From Parabacteroides sp. PH5-46 (lineage in GTDB: Bacteria > Bacteroidota > Bacteroidia > Bacteroidales > Tannerellaceae): a stretch of 64,000 bases of DNA. Made by a program: the position numbers and the translations under genes. Position 1 is the first letter of the stretch. Every line of letters starts with the position of its first letter. The stretch is taken from positions 19,641 to 83,640 of the forward strand of contig NZ_JARXXA010000020.1 of assembly GCF_029892785.1 (NCBI RefSeq). The letters are read 5' to 3'. Positions 36,452 to 45,997 of this stretch are shown piece by piece. The notes under the pieces were generated by a model. The model did not search any database. It was not told the DNA's origin and saw nothing but the letters and a program-made list of their open reading frames with translations.

Positions 36452-38116
36452 ATGATCAAAGAGAACTTTATTAAGCTTTACGAGGAGAGTTTCCATGACA
36501 ATTGGGATTTACCTGCCTTAACAGACTACAGCAAAGGAACAACTTATACATTTAAGGATGTAGCAACTCAGATAGCCAGAATACATATTGTTTTTGACGA
36601 GTGCCAGGTGCGCCGGGGAGACAAGATCGCTTTAATCGGCAAAGATTGCTCTAACTGGTGTATCGTATATATGGCTGTTGTAACGTACGGAGCCATCATT
36701 GTTCCTATTTTACAGGATTTTAATCCCAACGATGTTCATCATATCATCAATCATTCCGATTCGACATTCCTTTTTGTCGGCGACAAGATATGGGATTCGC
36801 TAGAAGAAGAAAAAATAGAAAATATCCGTGGCGTATTCTCTCTCAGCGATTATCGTTGTCTGCATCAGCGTGACGGAGAGAACATCCAGAAACTGATGAA
36901 GCAGCTGGATGAAAAAATGGCTAAAAAATATCCCAACAGTTTTGCAAAAGAAGACATTAAATACGCAGAGCTGGAAAACGACAAAGTGGTATTGATTAAT
37001 TATACCTCTGGCACTACCGGTTTCAGTAAAGGGGTGATGCTTACGGGTAACAACCTGGCGGGGAATGTTACTTATGCTAAAACGCTGGATGTGATCTTCC
37101 GGGGAGAAAAGATGCTATGCTTCCTTCCTTTGGCACATGCGTATAGTTGTGCCTTTAACTTTCTGGTGCCGATGGCCTTTGGGGCACATGTATACTTCCT
37201 GGGTAAAACCCCGGCTCCGAAGATTCTGCTCAAGGCATTTGAGGAAATCAAACCCAACCTGATCATTACAGTTCCACTTATCCTGGAAAAGATATACAAA
37301 AAAATGATCCTTCCCCAGCTGAACAAACGTTCGTTGAAACTGGCATTAAATATTCCATTATTGGATACACGTATTTATGCACAAATACGTAAGCACCTGA
37401 TGGATGCTATGGGTGGACGTTTCCGTGAAGTAATTGTAGGGGGTGCAGCCATGAACCAGGAGGTAACAGACTTCCTGTATAAGATCAAGTTTCCGTTTAC
37501 CATCGGATACGGCATGACCGAATGCGGCCCGCTGATCAGCTACGACAGCAACAAAGAATTTATCCCCGGCTCTTGCGGACAGGTACTAAAAGGTATCATG
37601 GAAGTACGCATAGACTCGGATGACCCATACAACACCGTTGGAGAAATACAGGTAAAGGGTGAAAATGTAATGAAAGGTTACTACAAAAACCAGGAAGCAA
37701 CCGAGAACACATTCACCGAAGACGGCTGGCTACGTACCGGCGACCTGGGAACGATTAACGAAACAAAGCGTATCTTCATCAGAGGCAGAAGCAAAACCAT
37801 GATCCTGGACTCTGGCGGCCAGAACATCTACCCGGAAGAAATAGAATCAAAACTCAATAACCTTCCTTTTGTGATGGAAAGTATCGTGATTGAGAAAAAC
37901 GGCAAATTAGTCGGTTTGGTTTATCCGGACTATGATTCGGTAGACGGAACAGGTTTGTCGCATGAAGACCTGCCAGCCGTAATGGAGCAAAACCGATTGG
38001 AGTTAAATAAACTGCTGGCACCCTATGAACACGTCAGCCAATTACAATTATATCCTATGGAGTTTGAAAAAACGCCTAAGAAAAGCATAAAGCGTTATTT
38101 GTATAGCAACTATTAA
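36452..38116 (+). CDS. long-chain fatty-acid--CoA ligase (AMP-binding)
   Basis: An adenylate-forming enzyme that activates fatty acids to acyl-CoA via acyl-AMP. 554 residues from the ATG at 36452. The P-loop-like motif is NYTSGTTGFSKGVMLTG near residue 184, YGMTECGPLISYDS is motif A5, DGWLRTGDLG is A7, and the hinge/A8 region is IFIRGRSKTMILDSGGQNIYPEEIE. EKTPKKSIKRYLY carries the C-terminal catalytic Lys region. The size and motifs fit FadD/AMP-forming acyl-CoA synthetases. Upstream lies the unusual 22-bp array; the TonB-dependent receptor follows 39 bp downstream. Confidence 0.9.
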   Translation: MIKENFIKLYEESFHDNWDLPALTDYSKGTTYTFKDVATQIARIHIVFDECQVRRGDKIALIGKDCSNWCIVYMAVVTYGAIIVPILQDFNPNDVHHIINHSDSTFLFVGDKIWDSLEEEKIENIRGVFSLSDYRCLHQRDGENIQKLMKQLDEKMAKKYPNSFAKEDIKYAELENDKVVLINYTSGTTGFSKGVMLTGNNLAGNVTYAKTLDVIFRGEKMLCFLPLAHAYSCAFNFLVPMAFGAHVYFLGKTPAPKILLKAFEEIKPNLIITVPLILEKIYKKMILPQLNKRSLKLALNIPLLDTRIYAQIRKHLMDAMGGRFREVIVGGAAMNQEVTDFLYKIKFPFTIGYGMTECGPLISYDSNKEFIPGSCGQVLKGIMEVRIDSDDPYNTVGEIQVKGENVMKGYYKNQEATENTFTEDGWLRTGDLGTINETKRIFIRGRSKTMILDSGGQNIYPEEIESKLNNLPFVMESIVIEKNGKLVGLVYPDYDSVDGTGLSHEDLPAVMEQNRLELNKLLAPYEHVSQLQLYPMEFEKTPKKSIKRYLYSNY

Positions 38117-38155
38117 GCTCACATATACGCCATTACTAATTAACACCTTATTCGC

Positions 38156-40222
38156 ATGAAACTAATATTTACGATTATTCTATTGTCTATTATGACAATA
38201 CAGGGAGCATTGTATGCACAGGAAAAGGCAGATACAACGCTTCAGCTGAAAAACATAACCGTGCATGGAAAGCGCTTTGGCGGGCTCAGTGGAGGAGATA
38301 TCCGGAAGCTGGATGTAGAAAGCAGTCAGAGCGTCTTCGGGGCGACTACTGCAGAGGCCATACGCCAGCTACCTTCCCTTATTACAGACATAGAAGGAGG
38401 CGTTACATACCGGGGAACCGGCAAAAGCGGCATATTACTAAACGGAGTACCTTATGGGCTGTTGGAAGAATACAGCGGCGATGTACTAATACAGCTTCCG
38501 GCCTTATTCTTCAATCACATTTCACTAAGCTCCTACCCTGCCATCGACCTTATTCCCGATGGGGAAGCCGGCATGTTAAATCTTGCCTCATCTACCTACT
38601 CTCCTTCCGACCCTCTTATGCAATTAAGCCTTGGAGCCGGGCTACAGGAAAGGTATAATGCAGGAGCTATCCTGAATCTGCATCCGGGCAAGTTCCACAT
38701 TACAGGGAAATACAACTATCGCAGGGAATATCGTGAACGAAGCTTTCAAAAAACAACAACCAATGTCTCCGGCACAACGGAAATGAACAACAATGCCTCC
38801 GCACGCCCGGATATACACCTGGCAGACCTGAATATAGGGTATGATATCAGCCCGAAGGATGTAATTTCTGTTTACGGACTCTATCACCTGATGGAATACG
38901 ACCGCTACGGAGGGATTAATAATACGCGGAAAAATCCGGCAGGAGAGGTTATGAATAAGATGCTACGCCACCGTTTCAATCGGCAGAAGCAAGATGCCTA
39001 TGCTGTAGAAGCCCGCTGGTCGCATCGCTTCAACCATCCCTCTGAAAAATTAGATATTGTATTCAATTACAACAACAACCTGTATGATGAAAACAATGAC
39101 TACAAAAACGAGAAGCCGGAAACTGGTGTAATCCTGGCAGAGGATCAGCTTTTTGTCGATCATGAGAAAAAGAATTACTACGCATCTGCCACTTACCAAA
39201 AGACATGGAATGAAACATTCTCATTCAAAGGGGGATACGCTGGCCGCTTCCGTGACGAATCATACACCTCAAAGGCATATAATAAGGTAGAAGACAAGTG
39301 GGTCGAGAACACAGGAAAATCCAACATCTACACCTTCAAACGCTACACCAATATGCTTTTCGCCTCTCTGGAAAAGAAACTCGATCGCCTGACAGTCGAA
39401 GCTGGTGTACAGGCAGAGCATCAGAAACAAGAAATGGAAAATACAGATCATTCCCGTTTCCGCCTGTATCCACGAGTGAAAATAGCCTATCAAACAGGGA
39501 ATACAGACGAAATAAGCCTCAAATACATCCAGCGTAGCGTACGCCCCTACGGTATGGATCTGAATCCGTTTGTAGACATGAGTGATGCCACCTATATAAA
39601 ACAAGGAAATCCGCATCTAAAAGAAGAACTCATTCATTCCATAGAAATTGGATATCAGCTAAACAGCCGAAACGTCCATATATCTCCAACCCTCTATTAC
39701 CGGAATCGCCAAAACCGCATCATGGACATGGCAACTGAGCTGGACGGACAAGCAATCTGGAAAAAAGAAAACATAGGAAACACCCAAACATTCGGAGCCG
39801 AACTGGCTGGATATTGGAGTCCGGTCAACCCACTATCGCTTATGCTCTCTTATAACATCTACAGAGATGAAATAGACGGCCGGATCGCAGGCTATACCGA
39901 AAAGAAATCACTCACATGTATGGACATCAAAGGCCATATCAACTGGGCTATCACACGGCGTACCGATCTGCAGATAGACGGTTTTTATATCTCCGACCAA
40001 TTAACGCCACAAGGCAAAATCAAAAACCGTTACAGCATCAATGCCGGTATCTCACACGATCTGCTACCAAACAGACTACAAGCCAACCTGAGTATTCAAA
40101 ACATATTTAACAGCCTGGAGGAGACAACCATCATAAATTCAGCACAAACACAAATGACGCAAATACGCAACCGCGACTCACGCGTTACATGGCTTACGCT
40201 GATTTATAGGTTAAAGAAATGA
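38156..40222 (+). CDS. TonB-dependent receptor-like outer-membrane protein
   Basis: A 688-residue outer-membrane beta-barrel. Signal peptide about 1-21 (ending LYAQ). The plug domain includes LKNITVHGKRFGG and GVTYRGTGKSGILLNGVPYG (about 78-97). The rest is a barrel of alternating strands, with family-like KYIQRSVRPYGMDLNPFVDMSDATYIKQGNPHLKEELIHSIEIGY. It has no N-terminal carboxypeptidase-like domain and no SusD partner, so it is not a classical Sus pair. The C-terminus is LTLIYRLKK rather than ending in an aromatic residue. Substrate unknown; siderophore, metal or vitamin uptake are possible. Confidence 0.82.
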   Translation: MKLIFTIILLSIMTIQGALYAQEKADTTLQLKNITVHGKRFGGLSGGDIRKLDVESSQSVFGATTAEAIRQLPSLITDIEGGVTYRGTGKSGILLNGVPYGLLEEYSGDVLIQLPALFFNHISLSSYPAIDLIPDGEAGMLNLASSTYSPSDPLMQLSLGAGLQERYNAGAILNLHPGKFHITGKYNYRREYRERSFQKTTTNVSGTTEMNNNASARPDIHLADLNIGYDISPKDVISVYGLYHLMEYDRYGGINNTRKNPAGEVMNKMLRHRFNRQKQDAYAVEARWSHRFNHPSEKLDIVFNYNNNLYDENNDYKNEKPETGVILAEDQLFVDHEKKNYYASATYQKTWNETFSFKGGYAGRFRDESYTSKAYNKVEDKWVENTGKSNIYTFKRYTNMLFASLEKKLDRLTVEAGVQAEHQKQEMENTDHSRFRLYPRVKIAYQTGNTDEISLKYIQRSVRPYGMDLNPFVDMSDATYIKQGNPHLKEELIHSIEIGYQLNSRNVHISPTLYYRNRQNRIMDMATELDGQAIWKKENIGNTQTFGAELAGYWSPVNPLSLMLSYNIYRDEIDGRIAGYTEKKSLTCMDIKGHINWAITRRTDLQIDGFYISDQLTPQGKIKNRYSINAGISHDLLPNRLQANLSIQNIFNSLEETTIINSAQTQMTQIRNRDSRVTWLTLIYRLKK

Positions 40223-40327
40223 AATTTATAGGCAATTACGTAAATAATTCGTTCTTTTGCAAAAAATTTGGGAGTTCTGTACCCTGTACACTTCCTTATT
40301 TGTATAACACAATTATAGTATACGTTA

Positions 40328-41206
40328 ATGGCAGATAATAAAAAGATTGGTTACGTTTCTTTTTTCAATTCCCGTTTTACATCTATAATTAGTATAGCAT
40401 TGGTACTTTTCTTGCTGGGATTAATCTTTCTTATCGGATTACTTGGCAATAAATTATCCGATTATGTAAAGGAAAACATCTCCTTTTCGGTTATACTAAA
40501 GGATGGCCAGAAAGAGGCAGACATTAAGCGAATCCAAAAAAACCTGGACGACCTGCCTTTTATTAAATCTACGGAATATATATCTAAAGAACAGGCTGCA
40601 AAAGAATTGGAAGAAGAACTGGGTGAAAATCCGGAAACATTTCTGGGCTTTAACCCTCTGCAAGCATCTATCGAAGTAAAATTATTCTCCGAATATGCCA
40701 ATGCAGACAGTCTTCAGGTTATCGAACGAAAAATCAAATCATATACTTCTGTTTCCGAATTGCTTTACCGCAAAGATATGATGCAGGTTGTAAATGACAA
40801 CATAACAAGAGTCGGTTTTGTGTTACTCACATTGGCGCTGATGTTGACAATCATCTCTTTTGTACTGATCAGCAATACCATCCGGCTACTAATCTACTCT
40901 AAACGCTTTCTGATTCATACCATGCAATTAGTTGGAGCAACGGCCGATTTTATCCGGAGGCCTTTTATCAACTATAATATTGTGAGTGGCATTTTAGCTT
41001 CAATCCTTGCAATTTTAATGTTGGTAGGTTCGTTATATTATTTACAGCAAGAATTGTCGGGCTTTGTACAGCTACTCGACATTAATTTACTGATACTTGT
41101 TTTTACTGCCGTATTCGTATTAGGTATTCTGCTATCGTATTTAGCTACTTATCTGGCCGTAAACAAATATCTGCGCATGGAAGCAGACAGGATGTATTAT
41201 ATTTAA
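40328..41206 (+). CDS. ftsX: cell division protein FtsX
   Basis: Permease-like membrane subunit of FtsEX, which controls septal peptidoglycan hydrolysis. 292 residues. TM1 (about 18-40) is followed by an extracellular domain (to about 165), then three more helices (LLTLALMLTIISFVLI, SGILASILAILMLVGSLYY, LLILVFTAVFVLGILLSY), the FtsX layout. TIRLLIYSKRFLIHTMQLVGATADFIRRPF is the conserved cytoplasmic loop. ftsE is not adjacent, unlike in E. coli. It heads the run ftsX-DUF3098-uppP-truB-queA-folK, an order known from other Bacteroidetes. Confidence 0.9.
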   Translation: MADNKKIGYVSFFNSRFTSIISIALVLFLLGLIFLIGLLGNKLSDYVKENISFSVILKDGQKEADIKRIQKNLDDLPFIKSTEYISKEQAAKELEEELGENPETFLGFNPLQASIEVKLFSEYANADSLQVIERKIKSYTSVSELLYRKDMMQVVNDNITRVGFVLLTLALMLTIISFVLISNTIRLLIYSKRFLIHTMQLVGATADFIRRPFINYNIVSGILASILAILMLVGSLYYLQQELSGFVQLLDINLLILVFTAVFVLGILLSYLATYLAVNKYLRMEADRMYYI

Positions 41207-41217
41207 AATTATAACAA

Positions 41218-41460
41218 ATGATGAAAACAGATTTTGCTTTCGGAAAAATGAACTTTATACTGGTGGGCGTTTCCGTTGTGATCATAATTATTGGCTTTGT
41301 ATTAATGAGTGGAGGAGCTTCGGTAGATGGTGTATCATATAATCCGGAGATATTCAGCACCCGCCGCATTGTGGTGGCACCAATAGTATGTATGATTGGC
41401 TTCTGTATGATGGTGGTAGCCATTCTGACAAATAGCAAAGAGAAAAAGACAGAAGAATGA
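41218..41460 (+). CDS. DUF3098 small membrane protein
   Basis: An 80-residue protein with two transmembrane helices (about 12-30 and 52-71) joined by a short loop [20 protein letters not shown]. It matches the DUF3098 family, which in Bacteroidetes lies between ftsX and uppP. Function unknown. It starts 11 bp after ftsX and its stop overlaps the uppP start by 4 bp (ATGA). Confidence 0.85.
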   Translation: MMKTDFAFGKMNFILVGVSVVIIIIGFVLMSGGASVDGVSYNPEIFSTRRIVVAPIVCMIGFCMMVVAILTNSKEKKTEE

Positions 41461-42254
41461 GTTGGCTGGAAGCCCTGATCCTGGGGATCATACAAGGACT
41501 TACTGAATTTCTTCCTGTTAGTAGCAGTGGGCACCTCACAATAGGAAGTACACTCTTTGGATTAAGCGGAGAAGAAAACCTGACATTTGCTGTAGTAGTT
41601 CATGCTGCTACTGTATTAAGCACAATCGTGGTTCTCTGGAGTGAAATATCGAAACTGTTCATCGGTTTCTTTCGTTTCAAATGGAACGATGAGACAAAAA
41701 TGGTCTGCAAAATTCTGTTATCTATGATTCCGGTGGGTATCGTGGGCGTATTTTTTAAAGACTATGTGGAACAGCTTTTCGGAAGCGGCTTGTTACTTGT
41801 AGGCTGTATGTTGTTGGTTACAGCGGCATTACTCGCTTTTTCCTATTACGCAAAGCCAAGAGTAAAAGAAGAAATATCGTTTAAAGATGCATTTATTATA
41901 GGAATAGCGCAGGCATGTGCTGTTTTGCCGGGCTTATCCCGTTCAGGCTCTACCATTGCCACCGGTTTATTGTTAGGCAATAAGAAAGAACAGGTAGCAC
42001 AGTTTTCTTTCCTGATGGTGATTATTCCCATTTTAGGAGAGGCCTTTCTCGATTTAATAAAGGGAGGGTTTTCACCGGAAACTTCCGGAATCTCGACTAC
42101 AGCTTTGGCTACCGGATTCCTGGCTGCATTTGTTTGTGGAGCTATTGCCTGTAAATGGATGATAAACCTGGTAAAGAAAGGGAAGTTGATTTATTTTGCG
42201 TACTATTGTGTAGCAGCAGGATTATTAGCCATTACATTTTCGTTTATTAATTGA
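41457..42254 (+). CDS. uppP: undecaprenyl-diphosphate phosphatase
   Basis: Recycles undecaprenyl pyrophosphate to the monophosphate carrier used in cell-wall synthesis; overproduction confers bacitracin resistance in other bacteria. A 265-residue polytopic inner-membrane protein. The first catalytic motif is [18 protein letters not shown] (10-27), the second is [18 protein letters not shown] (about 160-177). Its ATG overlaps the DUF3098 stop; truB begins 5 bp after its end. Confidence 0.96.
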   Translation: MSWLEALILGIIQGLTEFLPVSSSGHLTIGSTLFGLSGEENLTFAVVVHAATVLSTIVVLWSEISKLFIGFFRFKWNDETKMVCKILLSMIPVGIVGVFFKDYVEQLFGSGLLLVGCMLLVTAALLAFSYYAKPRVKEEISFKDAFIIGIAQACAVLPGLSRSGSTIATGLLLGNKKEQVAQFSFLMVIIPILGEAFLDLIKGGFSPETSGISTTALATGFLAAFVCGAIACKWMINLVKKGKLIYFAYYCVAAGLLAITFSFIN

Positions 42255-42259
42255 TCAGA

Positions 42260-42967
42260 ATGGATTTTTTAGAAGGAGAGGTTCTATATTTTAACAAGCC
42301 ATTAAAGTGGACATCATTTGATTTGGTAAACAGATTTCGTTACAAATTATCACGAAAACTGAACGTAAAAAAAATAAAAGTAGGGCATGCCGGCACATTG
42401 GATCCATTGGCCACGGGGGTTATGATTTTATGCACAGGGAAGGCAACAAAACGTATTGATGAATTTCAGTACCAGACTAAAGAATATGTTGCGACTCTCA
42501 AACTGGGAGAAACAACACCATCCTTTGATCTGGAAAGAGAAGTTGACGCCACCTACCCGACAGAACACATTACCTGCGAAATGGTAAAAGAAGTACTGAA
42601 ACAGTTCATAGGAGCCATACAGCAAGTGCCGCCGGTATTTTCGGCCGTAAAGATAAATGGGAGAAGAGCGTATAAGTTTGCCCGCAAAGGAAAAGAGGTT
42701 GAGCTGAAAGCCAAGACATTGGTGATAGATGAAATAGAATTACTGGAATGTAATCTTCCCGTAATTAAGATACGAGTGGTTTGCAGCAAAGGGACATACA
42801 TCCGTGCACTTGCCCGCGACATCGGGGAAGCACTCAACTCGGGAGCTCACCTGATCGGATTGGAGCGGACACGCATAGGAGAGGTAACATTGGATATGTG
42901 TATGAATGCCGACGACATCGACGCTTTTTTAGAAAATATCGAAACAGACACAAAAGAAAAATTATAG
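42260..42967 (+). CDS. truB: tRNA pseudouridine(55) synthase
   Basis: Isomerises U55 in the T loop of tRNAs. From the ATG at 42260 the protein is 235 residues; an in-frame TTG at 42251 would overlap uppP and is less likely. The catalytic motif is [24 protein letters not shown] with Asp48. [21 protein letters not shown] and [20 protein letters not shown] are the other conserved blocks. The C-terminal PUA domain is short or absent, as in many Bacteroidetes. queA follows 2 bp later. Confidence 0.94.
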   Translation: MDFLEGEVLYFNKPLKWTSFDLVNRFRYKLSRKLNVKKIKVGHAGTLDPLATGVMILCTGKATKRIDEFQYQTKEYVATLKLGETTPSFDLEREVDATYPTEHITCEMVKEVLKQFIGAIQQVPPVFSAVKINGRRAYKFARKGKEVELKAKTLVIDEIELLECNLPVIKIRVVCSKGTYIRALARDIGEALNSGAHLIGLERTRIGEVTLDMCMNADDIDAFLENIETDTKEKL

Positions 42968-42969
42968 TT

Positions 42970-44019
42970 ATGAAGCTTTCTAAATTCAAATTCAATTTGC
43001 CGGACGAGCTAATAGCTTTGCAGCCGACAAAGAACAGGGACGAATCCAGAATGATGGTTGTCAACCGGAAGACAGGAGATATTGAACACAAAACATTCAA
43101 GGATATCCTGGATTATTTCGACAAAGATGATGTCTTTATCTTTAACAACACCAAGGTTTTCCCTGCGCGCCTATATGGAAATAAAGAAAAGACAGGCGCA
43201 CGAATTGAAGTATTCCTTCTTCGTGAATTGAATGAAGAATTGCGCCTATGGGACGTATTGGTAGATCCCGCCCGTAAAATCCGTATAGGCAATAAGCTTT
43301 ATTTCGGCGAAGACGACTCTATGGTTGCTGAAGTGATAGATAACACCACTTCACGTGGACGGACGCTTCGCTTCCTTTATGACGGTAGCCACGACGAATT
43401 TAAAACAGCCTTATATGCATTGGGAGAAACCCCTCTGCCTAAATACATCAATCGACCGGTGGAAGCCGAAGACGAGGAACGCTATCAAAATATTTTCGCA
43501 ACAGAAGAAGGCGCAGTTGTTGCACCAGCAGCCGGCCTACACTTCAGTCGCGAATTGATGAAGCGCCTTGAGATAAAGGATTGCCGCTTTGCTTTTCTGA
43601 CAGTTCATTCCGGTCTCGGCAACTTCAGAGACATAGACGTAGAAGACCTGACTAAACATAAAATGGATTCGGAACAGATGATCGTCAACTCCGAAGTTGT
43701 TAAGATTGTAAATGAAGGCAAAGACAGCAACAAACAGATATGTGCAGTAGGTACATCGGTTATGCGAGCTATTGAAACAGCTGTCAGTACGGACGGCCAT
43801 CTGAAGGAATTCAACGGATGGACAAACAAATTCATCTTCCCGCCTTATGACTTCAGCGTAGCAACAAGCATGGTTACCAATTTCCACCTGCCTCTGTCTA
43901 CATTATTGATGATGGCAGCTTCTTTTGGAGGGTACGACTTAATCATGAATACCTACGATGTAGCTGTCAAAGAAAAATATCGTTTCGGCGCGTATGGCGA
44001 CGCCATGCTTATCATATAA
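42970..44019 (+). CDS. queA: S-adenosylmethionine:tRNA ribosyltransferase-isomerase
   Basis: Transfers the ribosyl moiety of SAM to preQ1 in tRNA, forming epoxyqueuosine. 349 residues from the ATG at 42970; the open frame extends 63 codons further upstream but that part is truB in another frame. [64 protein letters not shown] and [17 protein letters not shown] are diagnostic. It is tightly packed between truB and folK. Confidence 0.96.
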   Translation: MKLSKFKFNLPDELIALQPTKNRDESRMMVVNRKTGDIEHKTFKDILDYFDKDDVFIFNNTKVFPARLYGNKEKTGARIEVFLLRELNEELRLWDVLVDPARKIRIGNKLYFGEDDSMVAEVIDNTTSRGRTLRFLYDGSHDEFKTALYALGETPLPKYINRPVEAEDEERYQNIFATEEGAVVAPAAGLHFSRELMKRLEIKDCRFAFLTVHSGLGNFRDIDVEDLTKHKMDSEQMIVNSEVVKIVNEGKDSNKQICAVGTSVMRAIETAVSTDGHLKEFNGWTNKFIFPPYDFSVATSMVTNFHLPLSTLLMMAASFGGYDLIMNTYDVAVKEKYRFGAYGDAMLII

Positions 44020-44028
44020 ATAAGGAGA

Positions 44029-44496
44029 ATGGCAAAAGTCTACCTCAGCCTCGGAACAAATTTAGGAGATAAAAAAAGAAATCTGATAACAGTATCCGGA
44101 CTGTTGGCTGAAAGGGTGGGAACGATTCTCGCCCTTTCAACTATGTATGAAACCAAGCCTTGGGGATTCGAGTCCGAAAACACATTTCTAAATGCTGCCA
44201 TTATTCTAGAAACCTCTTACCCCCCCTTTGAACTATTAGAGATTACTCAGAAAATAGAACTCGAAATGGGGAGAAAAGAAAAAAGCAATGGCTCATACAA
44301 AGACCGGATTATAGATATTGACATCCTTATGTATGAGGATCTGATCGTTACAACTGAAAAACTCACAATCCCCCACCCCTTCATGCACAAGAGGAGTTTT
44401 GTCATTGGTCCCTTGGCCGAAATCGCAGCTTCCCTAGTACACCCTGTATTAAAAAAAACTATCGGCGAATTATATCTTTCTCTTCCTGCATTATGA
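44029..44496 (+). CDS. folK: 2-amino-4-hydroxy-6-hydroxymethyldihydropteridine pyrophosphokinase
   Basis: HPPK of folate synthesis, transferring pyrophosphate from ATP to the pterin. 155 residues. AKVYLSLGTNLGDKKRNL (2-19) is the start motif, YETKPWGFESENTFLNAAI matches the pterin/ATP segment, and YKDRIIDIDILMYEDL (about 93-108) carries the Mg-binding DxD. IPHPFMHKRSFVIGPLAEI closes the core. It is last in the ftsX-folK run. The metK promoter begins 17 bp after its stop. Confidence 0.95.
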   Translation: MAKVYLSLGTNLGDKKRNLITVSGLLAERVGTILALSTMYETKPWGFESENTFLNAAIILETSYPPFELLEITQKIELEMGRKEKSNGSYKDRIIDIDILMYEDLIVTTEKLTIPHPFMHKRSFVIGPLAEIAASLVHPVLKKTIGELYLSLPAL

Positions 44497-44512
44497 TATA
44501 ATAAGTTTTTTG

Positions 44513-44520
44513 TATATTTG
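44513..44520 (+). promoter_or_regulatory. -7 promoter element for metK leader
   Basis: TATATTTG fits TAnnTTTG. The predicted transcription start near 44527 falls exactly at the beginning of the structured leader. Confidence 0.65.
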
Positions 44521-44525
44521 CCCTC

Positions 44526-44640
44526 GAATTAACGTGGACAGATTTGTACTGCTTGCAACCACAGGAAAAAATGCTAAAAACAATTCTTCTCTGATTGCCT
44601 TTCGGCATATTCATTTCACCCCGTCGTTAATTCTTTTATA
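44526..44640 (+). promoter_or_regulatory. SAM-II-like riboswitch in the metK leader
   Basis: Upstream of S-adenosylmethionine synthetase the leader carries a SAM-II-like aptamer (about 44532-44581). A short P1 stem GTGG (44534-44537)/CCAC (44559-44562) encloses GATTTGTACTGCTTGCAA, followed by an A-rich stretch and TGCTAAAAA (44572-44580). These match my memory of the conserved GAUUU, GCUUGC and GCUAAAA elements of SAM-II. GAATTAACG (44526-44534) is exactly complementary to CGTTAATTC (44625-44633), which is followed by TTTTATA, and a small hairpin TGCC-tttc-GGCA lies between. High SAM should lower metK expression; the long-range helix may act as terminator or expression platform. Confidence 0.75.
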
Positions 44641-44670
44641 GAACTACTAACTTCATAATTTAGTAAAGGA

Positions 44671-45957
44671 ATGAGTTATTTTTTCACCTCCGAATCGGTG
44701 TCTGAAGGGCACCCCGATAAAGTAGCCGATCAAATATCGGATGCTTTGCTTGATGAGTTTCTTGCTTATGACAAGAACTCGAAAGTAGCTTGCGAAACCC
44801 TTGTAACAACCGGACAGGTTGTCTTGGCGGGGGAAGTTAAATCCAGCGCGTACGTTGACGTACAGGAAGTAGCACGTAATGTGATCGAAAAGATTGGCTA
44901 CACCAAAAGCGAATATCAGTTTGAAGCCAAATCATGCGGTGTTCTTTCTGCTATTCATGAACAAAGCGGCGATATTAATCGTGGCGTTGAACGTGAAGAC
45001 CCTTACGACCAGGGAGCAGGAGACCAGGGAATGATGTTTGGTTATGCCACAAATGAAACAGACAATTACATGCCTTTGGCTCTGGATCTCTCACACAGCT
45101 TACTGCAAGAGTTGGCCTATATACGAAAGAATGAGTTAAACCTGATGCCATATCTGCGCCCGGACGCCAAGAGTCAGGTTACGATTGAGTATGAAGACAA
45201 TGGCTCACCACGCCGCATCGACACAATCGTGATCTCCACACAACATGATGAATTCATCAAAGCGAAAGGAATCAGCCAGGAAGAAGCAGACAAAGCGATG
45301 CAGCAGCGGATAGCAACCGATATGAAGGAGATCCTGATTCCACGTGTAAAGGCTCAGTATCCGGCACACGTACAAGAACTCTTCGACGAACATATTACAT
45401 ACCATATCAATCCGACTGGTAAATTCGTAATTGGTGGTCCTCACGGAGACTCCGGATTGACCGGACGTAAGATCATTGTAGATACTTATGGAGGCAAAGG
45501 GGCTCATGGTGGCGGTGCTTTCTCTGGGAAAGACCCATCTAAAGTAGACCGTTCAGCAGCTTATGCCGCTCGCCACATCGCAAAAAACCTGGTAGCAGCA
45601 GGCGTTGCAGATGAAGTACTGGTGCAGGTATCATATGCCATCGGTGTTGCCAAACCAATGAACATATTCGTTAATACATACGGTCGTTCAAACGTAAAAA
45701 TCAATGATGGGGAAATCGCTAAAAAGATTGAGCAGTTGTTCGACATGCGCCCGAAAGCCATAGAAGAAAGACTACAATTACGCAACCCGATCTACTTTGA
45801 AACAGCCTCTTACGGACACATGGGACGCCAGCCGGAAAAGAAAACAAAAGTATTTACTTCCCGGTACAATCCTACATCTCTCAGCCTAGAAGTAGAACTG
45901 TTTACCTGGGAAAAGCTGGACTATGTATCAAAAATCAAAGAAGCCTTTAATCTTTGA
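44671..45957 (+). CDS. metK: S-adenosylmethionine synthetase
   Basis: Makes SAM from methionine and ATP. 428 residues, slightly longer than E. coli MetK (384), as usual in Bacteroidetes. [29 protein letters not shown] is the N-terminal signature, and [16 protein letters not shown] (about 112-127) the ATP motif. [28 protein letters not shown] and [22 protein letters not shown] complete the active site. It is preceded by a SAM-II-like leader and followed by a strong bidirectional terminator. Its product feeds queA, mtaB, miaB and the radical SAM enzyme in this window. Confidence 0.97.
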   Translation: MSYFFTSESVSEGHPDKVADQISDALLDEFLAYDKNSKVACETLVTTGQVVLAGEVKSSAYVDVQEVARNVIEKIGYTKSEYQFEAKSCGVLSAIHEQSGDINRGVEREDPYDQGAGDQGMMFGYATNETDNYMPLALDLSHSLLQELAYIRKNELNLMPYLRPDAKSQVTIEYEDNGSPRRIDTIVISTQHDEFIKAKGISQEEADKAMQQRIATDMKEILIPRVKAQYPAHVQELFDEHITYHINPTGKFVIGGPHGDSGLTGRKIIVDTYGGKGAHGGGAFSGKDPSKVDRSAAYAARHIAKNLVAAGVADEVLVQVSYAIGVAKPMNIFVNTYGRSNVKINDGEIAKKIEQLFDMRPKAIEERLQLRNPIYFETASYGHMGRQPEKKTKVFTSRYNPTSLSLEVELFTWEKLDYVSKIKEAFNL

Positions 45958-45966
45958 TAATGAAAT

Positions 45967-45997
45967 AGAAAATCAACCCTCTTCGGGTTGATTTTCT
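45967..45997. terminator. bidirectional terminator between metK and the ABC ATPase gene
   Basis: AGAAAATCAACCC (45967-45979) and GGGTTGATTTTCT (45985-45997) form a 13-bp perfect stem with a TCTTC loop. The convergent ABC ATPase gene ends inside it: its last codons Asn-Gln-Pro-Glu-Glu-Gly and stop are the hairpin itself. Confidence 0.85.

Noticed and set aside
42781..42969. 63-codon upstream extension of queA
   Set aside because: It is the truB coding sequence read in another frame; the ATG at 42970 gives the canonical QueA N-terminus.
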